From Parapristionchus giblindavisi (Eukaryota; Nematoda; Chromadorea; Rhabditida; Diplogasteridae): a stretch of 64,000 nt of DNA. Every line of letters begins with the position of its first letter. The first letter of the stretch is position 1. The position numbers and the translations under genes are program-made. Below the pieces are notes generated by a model. That model was not told where the DNA came from. It ran no database searches and worked only from the letters and a program-made list of their open reading frames with translations. Below are positions 1-11,885 of this stretch, one piece after another. The DNA is taken from assembly GCA_943737045.1 (NCBI GenBank), contig CALSFV010000218.1, positions 620,001-684,000 on the forward strand, written 5' to 3'.

Positions 1-3000
1 CGCTCTGCACTATAGAATTATAACTATCTCATTTTCTCTCGATCAAATAAAACGAGTCCCGCCCCTCTTCTAGTTTCCATATACACAATGAGTTTGCAGT
101 GCAAACCAATATTCTCAGACATTTCTTAATATAAATCCTTCCCGGTATCTCTCATGTCTTTGTCTAACTACGAGAAGTGCTCTTCTACACGTTCTTTCAT
201 ATTTTCCACGTTTAGCATTTCGATTGAAGTCCTGTATCATATACACAGGCGAGACGTTGTGGATTTGATGTGCTTAATATTTCGAAAAGCCATTTTTAAA
301 ATCATTATCGTCTTGAAATCTATCCCGTTGAAATCTGATTCCAAACTTCGCACCTCCCACATTTTTAAATAAATATTTGAATGATCTTTTGATTTCCATT
401 AAACAAACGCTTAGATTAGTGATGTAGTCTAGATAATGAATTAGCAGACCCCAAGCTTATTTTACTCTCCGAATTATCAATACTCTCGCAGACAAAGAAA
501 GCGAGAGAATCTGACCAAAGTGGAGATTTTCAAATTAGCTCGGTGTGTCACTAAATGTGCCTGCGAATCCTCTTGTGATTCTCATATACGACAGAATAAT
601 AAAGATGAAGTTGCAATACCAATATTGGTATCCGGTATGCTGATGCCTGTTGCTAACTTTCTGTCTTCACAATTTGTTCACAAAAAAAAAACTTAAAACA
701 TTATTGAAACTTTCTTGGTATCGAATTTGTTGCATTTTATATGTTGAATTTCAATGGATAGCAAATAATGAATAATACTTTTTTTTTATTTTTTGATTTA
801 CAACACATTTATCAAGAGTAGGACTCTGATGTGCATGGGGAAAAAGCTCTTCATACTTCCGACAGTCCCAGAACACCGACGTTGATCTTCATATGCGCGT
901 CTTCGATTTCACAAATCCGAGAAGATCGGCAGGCAATTGGAAATGACAGAAGAAGTTGGAATATGACAAACTTGTGACGAAATTGATCATAAATTATGGA
1001 TGAGTATGAACTAAGTGGGTGAGGTGTACTGCAGAACCCGGAAATAATGCAACGAATATCAACTATTTGGATCTTTAGTGCAAATTTTTCATGCAACCTT
1101 TTATAATTCGTTATTCCTTAGGATTCAGGTCATTTTTCACTTCTCTTTTCTAATTCTATTTCTCAAGTCATTTCTTTGCTCTGTACAAACCACATTTTTC
1201 ATGTGGTTTACATGAAATATTTCCAGTATCCTATAATTGCGTTGCTCCATCTCTCCATATATCACGCTGTGAGGGTTATAACTAAGAGTGCAGTCTGGCT
1301 TAGTATTACAATGACGTGGACGTCTATTGGACACAGTATATCCACATTGTAAGGCTTATGTCCCAATCCTTGAGCACTTCACACTTTCATCGCTGAGCCC
1401 ACACTTGTGCTATGCTCTCATTCGTTTCCAAGGTCTCTTTGCGATAACCAATCGAAATTGAATTGTCTGGCTACGTTTTGTAACTCCAGTCTTTCACGGA
1501 TGATACTTTGACTTCACCTCACAAGACAAGACGAACAACATTCAGACTAACTAGAAGAGCGGATGGAATGAAGGAAACGTGATCATTCATCATAGAGAAC
1601 TCATTAATTCATATTTCTTCCATATTATCTCCTGATATTTCCGTACAATTCGCACCTGTCCCATTATCTTTAATGTCTACACATATGCTAATTAACTTTT
1701 TATTATTTCCAACCACAGTGATCGCTGTTATTTGTTATAATACAACATTTGTCTGTACGCAATTCCAACAATATTCCTGTCGAACATTAGTATCATCATA
1801 TCAATGACCCATGATCTACCGTATTCGACACATTCGTTGTAAGAGTCGAAATGATTCAAAAAGGCCATAGTGACATGAGGTCGTTATCCAGTGCCCGATG
1901 CAATCATATCTAATCCCATTATTGTCCGTTACTACTTCTTCGTACGCTCTAACTCTATCATTCTCTTCATTCACTTCCCTATCTATCCCCATATGTCTCC
2001 AATCCATCGTTATACCTGTTCATGTCGTATCTAACCTTCACCACTATCGCCTATAATATACAATTATTGGCTCCGCCTCCAGAACTACCATGATATTTTC
2101 CAATTTCTCCTATTCGGTGTCTCTCATTATCGGTTTGTCTCTCGTCGCTCTGCTTCTCTAAACCTCTCCACTTTGAATGACATCTCATCGATACTGAAAC
2201 ATATTGTTGTGGATATGTATAAGTACTAGTTGGAGTGTAATAGACTACAATCATATCAAGAAAGATATGGATTTCATTCGTTGAAATGTCGCTTTATCTC
2301 TCTTTTATATGTATATAAAACTATTTTTAGGCAAAAAGCGTGATCAAGTGTTTACATTTTTTTAGTAGTGTTGCTGCATTTACATCTTACCGATTACTAT
2401 TATATTTTACCGATTACTATTATATAATATTTTTATAAATTTGTCGATTAGGATTGAGGAATTTTTATTCGATAAATGTAGCATAAAATAAAGAATTATT
2501 AGGTCTTTTTAAATGATTCGAATATTCAATGTTAAAGTGAACACCTGTAGCGCTCCCTGAATACTTCTATATAACATTATCCCTTGAAAACGTTGAGAAA
2601 ATAGGACCAGAAACCATTAAGAGGAACTGGGATGCACTTTAGGACATTTTGAATGGTTTCTTCACATTCATTTTGCTTTGGTATTGTTGACGCTCGAAAA
2701 ATAATGGTCTCGAGTCGGTTTTGTTCTGGATGAATTCAATATCTCCATCCATCAATCACTTTCATTTATGATTAATCCTCCAATTTCCTTCATATTTCTT
2801 CATCTTCTCAATGATTTCCTCTTCGATTCAACTGAATTTATCGGCTTCTTTATTGCTCATAATGTTCTTCTCCTCATCCCTCCCACTTCTTCTTCTCATT
2901 CTATACATCCAACACATTTTATCCTTGAAGAACTCCGAAACCATTTCCACTTTATACTCACTCTTTCGCACTCTATTCCGTTCACACAGAAACTCTATTT

Positions 3001-3090
3001 TATTGTTCATATAATTCATTTAACATGATCTTTGATCTCAATCCTTTACTTGACATGAACTTGCTTCTTTAAATCAAATATTTTAATTTA
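1..3090. other. Intergenic region, no gene seen
   Basis: I find no chain of exons with matching phases or a recognisable protein on either strand. Short open frames here are isolated and compositionally ordinary. The only structured feature is one copy of the approximately 120-bp inverted-repeat element near 446. The region ends in the T-rich acceptor that precedes the GPCR start. Confidence 0.5.
446..552. mobile_element. MITE family D, degenerate copy
   Basis: Reads as agaccccaagctta, then ctctcc, then a central ctctcgcagac hairpin and a mirrored end aattagctcggtg. The same layout occurs near 30037, 40832, 52908 and 62322. Inverted ends pair imperfectly, so this is an old copy. Confidence 0.6.
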
Positions 3091-3101
3091 ATAGTTTCAG
3101 A
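3091..3101 (+). promoter_or_regulatory. Probable spliced-leader acceptor of the GPCR gene
   Basis: The sequence atagtttcag lies one base before the start codon at 3102. No upstream exon in phase was seen, so this acceptor is best explained by trans-splicing of a leader, giving almost no 5' UTR, as is common in nematodes. Inferred, not proven. Confidence 0.55.
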
Positions 3102-6100
3102 ATGAATGAAACGGAAGTGGTTGACCTCACAGAGGAACAAATTAACGAAGGTAATATTTATTTTCAATTTTATTAATAGCCATACGTCATTTCCCCTTGG
3201 ATATCATTCGCACGTGCACCTCCATTACTATATATTGCAAATTTAGTATATTTAATGTAAGGCTTTACTATCCAGAGAAGCCTTATGGGAAATTATTCTA
3301 TTGGTGCAGTATCTTTTTGATCTCTAGATGCACTGTGAGATGCACTAAAGGCCGCATTATGCTAGAATGGTTTCAACCTCATTCATTTTGCTATGCCCTT
3401 GTTCATGTCAACTGTTCCGTCTCGACATCCTTTTGTACTCTTTCAAAGTTTTTTTTATTTCTATCTGTTCATATTGAACTTGTCTGAATGCTTATACTAA
3501 AAATATAGAGGGAAGAGAAACTCGAATGTAGTTATTGTTCCTCTCCGTGTTTTTAAGAATAATATACTTTATGCGGTGCAAAAGTAAAGTATAATTACTG
3601 ATATAATATTTGATAGGTAGTGGAGTACGCATAAATACGATGCTACGACTTGGGTAGCAAAGATGAAAATTACAAATAAATGAAAATTACAAATAAAGAA
3701 TTTTCTTTGCCTTAATTCGTGAAAACTGTTCCGGCCTTTGATCTACACGTTCCCTTACCACCCACCCTCAGTTTTGTACGAGCTGCAGTCTCTTGCATTT
3801 TACTTGGTACAATTTTAACACGTGGGCGTTTATTGATAGTATATTTGTAATAAATCTTACATGGAAGTGTAGAGGTATGCAGAGATATGCTACCATACCA
3901 ATGAATCAAAGCACGGTTTGCATTTGCATAAGTCTATTTTGGGATCTTTCATCATCGTGAAAATGCAGGTCACTTGAAACACTACAAAACATGGTCCTGG
4001 AGTTTTCGAAAATAGTTTAAATGTTAAATATTTGCATATGTCAGTTCTATTTTGTCGGTACGTCACAACATTGCACTTTAATTTGAACACAAATTAGACA
4101 TCTAGTCATTTTTATTTGCGGTTCCATGTGGACTGTGCTAATTTTCTGAGAACACGAGAATTGCTCACGAACCATTCATCGCAAATTTGAAAATATTTCA
4201 ATCTTCATAAACACTATAAAACCTTAAACTCGGTTCCATAATAATCTCTCTGTTTGAAAAAATAATGGATCAAAACAGATACAAAATAGAGTGGAAAGCT
4301 GCAGTACACATAAAATACTATGTCGCAACTGTTTCAGCATTGTCAGGCATTATCTAAGTAATCATACCAAATGTTCGAGTAAATGTCAATACTTTATACG
4401 AAAAAAATTAGGGGTGAATTCAATAATGAATTTTTTTCCTTGCAAAAGGCACAAGAATTCAGAGAAACGTTCAGTTGATTAGTGTCCCTGGGGAACATTA
4501 GGGAGCGAACTATTATTTAGCCCATTTTACTATCTATTCACTCATAGATTACGTCTCGTGACATATAATATAAGGTGCCAAAAAGCATTGAGTATAGCAG
4601 CATGAAAGCATTTTTCGTCTCAACTTTCATTACTGCGAGACATGAAATACCGTTCATCAAAAGTTACTAAATTGTAGACAAAAAATAATAGTAAAATATA
4701 ATAGATAATAAAGTGCTGAAAAAGTTGTAGTAATATCAAGTAAAATAGATAATAATAACAATTGTCTTTTTTTCAGATATGATCTCGACTCTGTCTCTGA
4801 TATGCGCTCTAGTCATGAATGTCATGTGTATAGTGGGCATCGTTGCCAATTCTCTATCACTATTCATCTACACTCGACCAAACTTCAATAAGAGGTTTGA
4901 TCTTTGATCTTTGAGCCTTGATCGTTGATTTCTGCGTTTTCTCTTTATACTAGAAGTGCAGTCCAGATGTGGATAATCAAACTTTTCTTTCATTTTGAGA
5001 GAATGAGTGCATATAATTAAAGGGGAAATCAATATAAGAGCTCAATAAAAGCTTAAATATTATCGTCAATTCAGATCAATAAACATCTTCCTCGCTGCTC
5101 TATCTGCATCAGATCTCGTTGTCTCTCTTCTGGCCGTGCCAGTGTTCTCCATTTCACAATTACAGAGTCTCATGCCAGGTACAAATAGACGTTTGATCGA
5201 AATAAAGTCATTTAACGATCGTCGTTTTAGGCACACCAATGATCACGGCTACAGTAATGCTCTACTTCTATCCGGTGACATTGATGGCACAGACGATGTC
5301 AGTCTGGCTACTCGTGGCGATAACTATCGATCGATATCTCGCTGTCTGTCATCCATTCGTCGTCGCGAGTTACTGTACAAAGTGAGTACTGTAGAAACAC
5401 CCAGATACGGAACTATGTATATGTATTACATGGCTATCTGAATTGTTATTTATCATAACGCAGAAAGTCAAATAATTTCTTTAATGAACGACAGATGAAA
5501 TGTAGATCAGAAAATATTGAATATTTATCTCTCTAGTAGAAATGTACATGAACAATAGACACGTGATATGTAATGGAGAAAACTAACTGCGAGTAGATTT
5601 GTGATCTATTAGCTAGTCAGTAGACGTATCTATTTTCGGACTGGTGTGATTTGTATTTTGCTTAAAATAATGGAATTTTTCTCCAAGGATGAGTAGTCAT
5701 AAAATGTATTTGATATCACTCACAGTCACGTATACGTTATAACATCTTGAGAATAGAAAAAATCAGCGGAAATAAAAGATGCGCGCCGTTTTTTAAAATT
5801 CGACTGGACTGTACTATTCACTGTGATGTGTCAATCGCCTGTGCGTAGAATTATTAATATCCCCCTTTTGTGCAAGCAATTGCATTTGTACATTCAGGAA
5901 ATGAGTATCAACAATGCAAAAATACGGGCTGACAATAATACTGAAACTGAAAAGAATGCGAATAATCAAATACTAAATATAGATAGAAAAATAAATATTC
6001 AGAATAAAGTTGACGAATTTCAGGAAGCGTGCCCTCATAACCGTTGCAATCATCACCATATTCTCCATTGCTTACAATTTTGTCCGATTCTGGGAGTTCA

Positions 6101-8063
6101 CACTCAATGGTGAGTGGATTCCCGCTTTAAGTTAACCGAAATTTGGTAAACCAGACTTGGGCTAAACCAATTACGATTTTCAGAAGAGGTCAATACGAGT
6201 GGTGTGGTGGAGGATCTGTTGGTACCACTGCTGAGGGGTGATAAGATGTTCATGCTACTATATCAGGTATAGTCTGTTCAAAAGCCGCGAAAAGAAAGGA
6301 AAATCAGAGAAAACTCTCTTCTTTTTACACACATTCTAGCCTGTTTTTCTTTTCTTTTCGTAACTTTTGAACATCGCATAAATCATTTTGTATCTAAAGG
6401 AATATCATTGACATCGAACTCAAACCAACTACACGTTGGATAAATAATATTCGAATTATCAAAAGAAAAAAATTAAAAGATATTTAATATTTATTTTCAG
6501 AACCTTCTCACACTTCTAACTCAGTTCCTATTGCCTCTCATCGTTCTATGTTACTTCAATTTTGAGGTGAGGCCATTTTCTGAAACCATGCATTCTAAAT
6601 TGTTCTTTATTCTCATCATTTCGCTCTCGTAAATCACTATCATTCATTTGTCTTCATTTCTAACATTTGTCATATCAAGGTTATTCGGACGATTCTGAAG
6701 GCAACAGAGCAACGACGTGAACTCGTTTCATCGGAAAGACGAGAACATTCAACAGCCAAGATGATGATATACGTTGTGCTAGGTAATACTCATAAATAGG
6801 TCGTTTCACGAATTATCTGTGAATTTTTATGGCATTAAGGAATGGAAAAATGTTGTGTTAGGCTTTTAGTATGATATGTTCGTGAAAATATTTCAATCGA
6901 TATTAATCTCTTCAATTACAGTATTCATCTTCTGCTATACCTTCTCATTCATGCTCAACGTTGCTGAGGTGAGCAATTTCTTTTTATTAAATATCTAAAT
7001 AAATTTACAAATCAGCATTTCAGATTATCGACGAGTCGTTGTTTCGATCCTCTGTGGGATATCTATTGAATGATGTCAACAATATATTGATTGTATTGAA
7101 TTCTTCTTCATCGATTATCTTCTATTGCACTTACAGTACAAGGTAATACAATGTTCACTTTTGAAATACTTGAAGAGTTCCTATATGAAAATAACACTTG
7201 AACTTGCCAATCAAACAACACTCAAGTCACATTGTTCTCACTCTAGTCATTTACTTGAGAGAGAACAATTTTATGATAGTATCATTGATGAGCGGTCGTT
7301 CCCAATGATTTATAATATCGGAATTATGCTTACAATCGTCAAAACCAAAATTATCATCATATAATCTCTTCAGATATCGTGCTCAACTCCTTCGTACATG
7401 TTCCTTCTCATTCCTTAAACGACTCTTTGTCTCCAAAGGAAGGAGTGACAAGGGAACAGTGATTCTATCCGAATGCAGTGCTCTTGTCAATACTACTGCT
7501 CCTTCACCGGTTAGCTATTTCATTGATTTATTGATATATTTTATCTTTATTGATTTATTAGTATAGTTAGTATTCGTTCACGGATTTTGTCTGATGATTT
7601 CCATTCGCCGAATACATATACATCAGACTGGCAGATATCTCATAATTCATAAGCAAACGACCTCGCCACATTTAGTATATTGTATATAGTATGATATCAC
7701 TCACTATACATGTCTAATGTTGGAAAAAGCTTTTTGTTGATTTGTATGAAAGGGATCGTGGCAAGATTCATATTCAGAGAAATAGTTAACTGTCTCTTCA
7801 TGTAATACCAGTGATTGTATAGGAATAAATGAACATTATAACGGGAAATAAGAGTGGATATAAATAGCTCAGTATTGGCAAACTGGGTAAACCAAAAAAT
7901 ATTTTAAAAAACCAATAATTTTTGAATATTCCAGAACCGTCACCGTTCCTCCATCAACATTTCTCCCCATTCTTCACACGGATCGTCCACTCGTTGTTCA
8001 GCTGAATTAACTCTTCCACCTCTCAATAATGGACGATTACTCAGAAGTCCAGATCGACTATAG
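3102..8063 (+). CDS. FMRFamide-receptor-like class A GPCR
   Basis: Neuropeptide-type seven-transmembrane receptor, 396 aa in 12 exons: 3102-3150, 4777-4894, 5075-5178, 5231-5381, 6024-6109, 6184-6266, 6501-6566, 6680-6782, 6922-6968, 7024-7142, 7374-7509, 7935-8063. Phases close throughout (1191 nt). Helix 1 has GIVANSLSLF followed by a basic turn; helix 2 has NIFLAALSASDLVV with the conserved Asp; helix 3 ends in DRYLAVCHP; helix 4 ends AYNFVRFWE, typical of nematode FMRFamide-type receptors; helix 5 has FLLPLIVLCYF; helix 7 has LNSSSSIIFY in place of NPxxY. The start is the ATG just after the 3100 acceptor and gives an N-terminal NET glycosylation site; a second site, NTS, is in loop 2. Odd points: no cysteine at the outer end of helix 3 or in loop 2, and no CWxP in helix 6. 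The ligand cannot be assigned. The tail is Ser-rich. Confidence 0.9.
3558..3680. repeat. Dispersed repeat family R1, copy 1
   Basis: This stretch in GPCR intron 1 starts with aatatactttatgcggtgc and is almost identical to 23178-23301 in NOM1 intron 6. The start of the motif recurs, reversed, at 39781-39803. The two long copies also share a gtagtggagtacgcataaat core. Probably a short non-autonomous transposon; the outer ends were not defined. Confidence 0.7.
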
Positions 8064-8148
8064 ACAGGAAATTATCGATTAATCGATATCTGATCTCTCA
8101 TAGACAGATTACGGAGAAATAGTATTGCGAACGAAGAGAGTGCAGACA

Positions 8149-8333
8149 CTCTGGTAATTCAAAACTTAAAGTCTACTTAAAATACGTCACTGACTTGAAG
8201 TTTACTTTGAGTCTACTTCAAGTGAGTGAAGTCACTTTTTCACTTTAAGTAGACTTGCGTCTCACTTGAAGTTGACTTACAAGTCCACTTAAAGTGAAAG
8301 TGCAAGTATACTTCAAGTTTTGAAATACCAGAG
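8149..8333. mobile_element. MITE family E (CTCTGGTA ends), copy 1
   Basis: 185 bp with ends ctctggtaattcaaaactt and its imperfect complement aagttttgaaataccagag. The interior is a run of diverged acttgaagt/acttcaagt hairpin repeats. A second copy is at 41141-41300. Flanks suggest at most a 2-bp duplication (CA). Confidence 0.7.
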
Positions 8334-9131
8334 CAAGTCCCAAGTATTAGGATAGCCCCATTTGGTGGGATTCTTATCAATGTCATTTGATAGTGTCATA
8401 AACTAACGCCAGAAAGGAGACTTTGATAGTCTTTTAACGCGTCTTCACCAATTATATGGCTTATCGTTTATCGTCTGTTTGTCTCGTTCATAATAGGAAC
8501 TACCTTTATTTATCTTACAGTATATCTTGTTGGATTATCGATTAGATACATTGCACTATCAATGCTCATGTACCAATACAACATAGAAACACTACCGACG
8601 GAGTTTTGATGTGAGCAGAAATGTCGATTACAACCAAATATTAGTGATCTACCCATGCAATGGAACTTGATATTCTAATCGATAATCTCAACCCAATCAT
8701 TTATCATTAGTCGGGTATTCTTCAACCACTCGTATCTACAGGAATCATTTTATCTGTTGATCTCTATCATCTCTGTCCATTTCTAACTATGACATTAATT
8801 GTATATCGATGATAAATATTCATTTACATATAATATTGTTAATCACATTATTCAAAGCAAGAAGTTTTAATCTTTTCAAAGTAATGCATCAATAACATAT
8901 AGCTAATCGAGATAAGCTTTACAATAATATGATGTCTACATTGGGATTTTGGAATATCAGAGATTATGATAACGTTGAATAAATGAATCAGAACACAACA
9001 ATTACTTACAATTAGTATTTCACTGGCCTTTAGCATTTAATCATAATGTAAAAAATGTAGATCTTATTTTCAGATTCTTAACTAGATTTTTGTTAAATAA
9101 ACGAGATTCGAATATGCCTCATTGCAAGCGT

Positions 9132-9244
9132 GTACCAAAGGAACAATACAGTTTCCCCAAGCAGATATTCCCCCAAAATAAGATTTTCCCAGATTTTCCT
9201 GTTTGGGGGAATTGCACGATGGGGAAAGTGTATTGTCCCGTACC
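9132..9244. mobile_element. Short inverted-repeat element (GTAC ends)
   Basis: About 113 bp. The left end gtaccaaaggaacaatacag is mirrored on the right by gtattgtcccgtac, with tttcccc and ggggaaa just inside. No other copy was noticed in this window, and the target duplication is not clear. Confidence 0.55.
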
Positions 9245-9261
9245 AAATGAGATGTGTATAA

Positions 9262-9358
9262 CAGGGCTGTTCGTAAAAAATATTTTCGTTAAATCGGAAA
9301 ATCGGAAATTTCTGAAATTTTTTTCGAAAAAATCGGAAAATCGGAAATCCCTGCCCTG
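9262..9358. mobile_element. hAT-like MITE, 97 bp
   Basis: Ends are cagggctg and ctgccctg, the CAGGG-type end common in hAT elements. Inside, aatcggaaaatcggaaat is mirrored. It is flanked by gtgtataa (9254-9261) and gtgtatat (9359-9366), an 8-bp target duplication with one mismatch. Confidence 0.7.
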
Positions 9359-9903
9359 GTGTATATGAATACGTTCCCAACCATTGTCATCATCTTTCTT
9401 CACATTTATCTCTATAAATCGGAGAAGCGAAGGATTCGCGTCAAAACACATTCACTCTTATATTATTCTTTTCTCATCTTTTCTTCTTCTCCGTTTTTTA
9501 TTCTTTTATTATTTCATGCATATCCATCACTAAAGCAGACAGTTACTCGACAGTCGAATACAAAACTGCTACTCTCCTCATTACAATAGATTTAGATTCA
9601 ATTTATAATTACTACATATTTATTGGTTTTGTGTCCATAAAATTGAAGTCTTTACATAAAGCATATGGTCTGACGAGAGATATTATTGAATCGGTCTTTT
9701 CTCTACTTCTCTTCGCTTCTCTTTTCCATCTTCAATCCATTCATCCACATTACGCGCATGTTCCATCCCTATCTCACCCCTCATATCTTACTTTTTTTCA
9801 AGAGTGAGAGGGAGGAAGGAAAAAAGGAGAGGGAGAAAACAGGGCGGAGTTACGCCTATACCCCCCCCCTCACTCCACTTCTCTTCCTGTGCAGTACGGC
9901 ACT

Positions 9904-9913
9904 AATCATTCAG
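9904..9913 (+). promoter_or_regulatory. Probable spliced-leader acceptor of the IQ gene
   Basis: aatcattcag precedes the ATG at 9925 by 11 bases. There is no coding exon upstream in phase, so a leader-acceptor role is inferred. Confidence 0.45.
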
Positions 9914-9924
9914 AGGAAGAAGCG

Positions 9925-11840
9925 ATGTCAGAACAACAAGTGAGTTACTTAGAATTCTTATTTGCAATTACTTTAATTACTTGCTATTATAAGTTTCTAC
10001 TTTAACCTTTTCTTGTAATGAAGCTTCAACTAGAGCACTCCCATGGGACTTTTCCTGCCATCCTTCCGTTTTCGAATGAGAAGCAAAGATCACATTTCAC
10101 TGTGAAAACGAAACCTTAGATTGATCTTTGATCTTTGAGCTTCAATACTTTTCTAATCCCATCTAGTAAATGGAAAGAGTCAATTGAGAGTGAAACATTC
10201 GTGAAGTCTTGCATAAACTCCTACTTTTGCTATAAAAGGGAGAGAGAGGGCGGTAGGTAGAGAGGATCAGAGAGTGAGAGAGGGAGGAAGAAGTAGAGAG
10301 GGAGAGAAATATCAAGAGAAATAGTGTATTTGGATGACGCATTGAACCACTTATTATAGAGCTATCGGAGAAATGTTAAACAGTTACTAATTGGGATATC
10401 ATGGAATTTTTAAACTAGAAATACAATGTATTCATGAAATTTCTACGACCTTCCAACATTAAAATTAATCATTTAATCTCTCTTCAACCTCCATTCTCTA
10501 TGAGGAATTTGTAATATATTTGGTCGACTTTGAATATGTTTCATACTTGATAGATAATTATTGCATAGTAAGCGATGTGTTCCATTTTTTCTATCAGAAA
10601 CTTACAACTTTGAATAAGATAAAAGAATCTTCAGAAAATGAGGTGACGCATTTGAAACACATAATATAAAACAACCGGAGAATCGATAAACTAATTAAGA
10701 TATCATGGATCGTGCAAACGAAAAAAAACAAAGTGTTCATGATATTTCTATGACCGAATGATAAAAACTCTATTCCGTCATTAAAATACATCATTTACTC
10801 TTTCCTCAACTACCAATCTCTCTCTATAATAATCACTCTTCTCTACCTCCTTCCGTCATGTTCTTAGTCCTACATACGAAATGAGAGATATCGGGGGAAG
10901 AAACACTGCAGGAAAAAAAGAAATGCGCATTTTCTTGCCTTTTCTAACGCAAAAAAGTTGGGGCGCAGAGAGAATTCTCAAATGACTCTTTCTATTATGC
11001 AATTAACAATAAAATGCTGGATTCCGAGTGAGAAAATCACTATCCGAGATGGAAAGGCAGAGATTGTTAGAGAGGAAATGAGTAATGGAGAGATAAATAG
11101 ACCTTTTCTGTGGGGGTGTTAGATAGATTGGAAAATAATAATAAGACGAGGGGAAATATATTCTCGCAAGAGAACGCTTGAGAGATGAACTACATAAACC
11201 ACATCATCTTTATAATCACTCTCTATTTTGAATTTACACAGACACCTACAATATTTATTTATTTATGATGTGGGGAATTTGTATTGTTTCTGGTCCACTT
11301 TGAATATGTTTCATACTTGATATAGGTACATTTACAAGAATTGCATAGTAAGCGATTTTTCGTTATCTTGTTTTTTTATACCAAAAATACCACATTTGAA
11401 AAAGATAAAAGATATCCTCAGAAAGTGAGGTGACTATAATCTTGCATAGTTCCATATTCACGTCTCCTTTTTCGACTACTTTCTCCTTAGAAGTCCTCGA
11501 ACTACTTGACGGACAGCAGAGCATAGAGAGATAAGAGAAGAGGAAGACGAGAGGGAGAGAGTTGAAGGAAAAGGGAGAGGGAGAGAAGGAGAGGAAAAGG
11601 TGGAGAGGGAGAGAGATGAAGGAAAAGGAAGAGGGAGAGAAGGAGAGGAAAAGGTGGAGAGGGAGAGAGATGTAGGGAGAGGGAGAGGTAGAGAGGGAGA
11701 GGGAGAGGGATAGACGATAGAGGAAATGCAAGGAAACTTGTTCATTGTCTCAATACGCCTTCTTTTGTTTCTTCTTTCCATTTCAGTCCCTATTCCACCT
11801 TTTGTCTTTCTTTTCAGTCCTAAGATTCTACCCCCCCCCC

Positions 11841-11885
<45 letters not shown>

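Larger units (their letters stand above)
8064..9903. other. Intergenic region with three short inverted-repeat elements
   Basis: Between the GPCR stop and the IQ-protein start I see no coding exons. It contains the CTCTGGTA-ended element at 8149, the element with cctttggtac-type ends at 9132 and the hAT-like element at 9262. The rest is AT-rich unique sequence. Confidence 0.5.
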
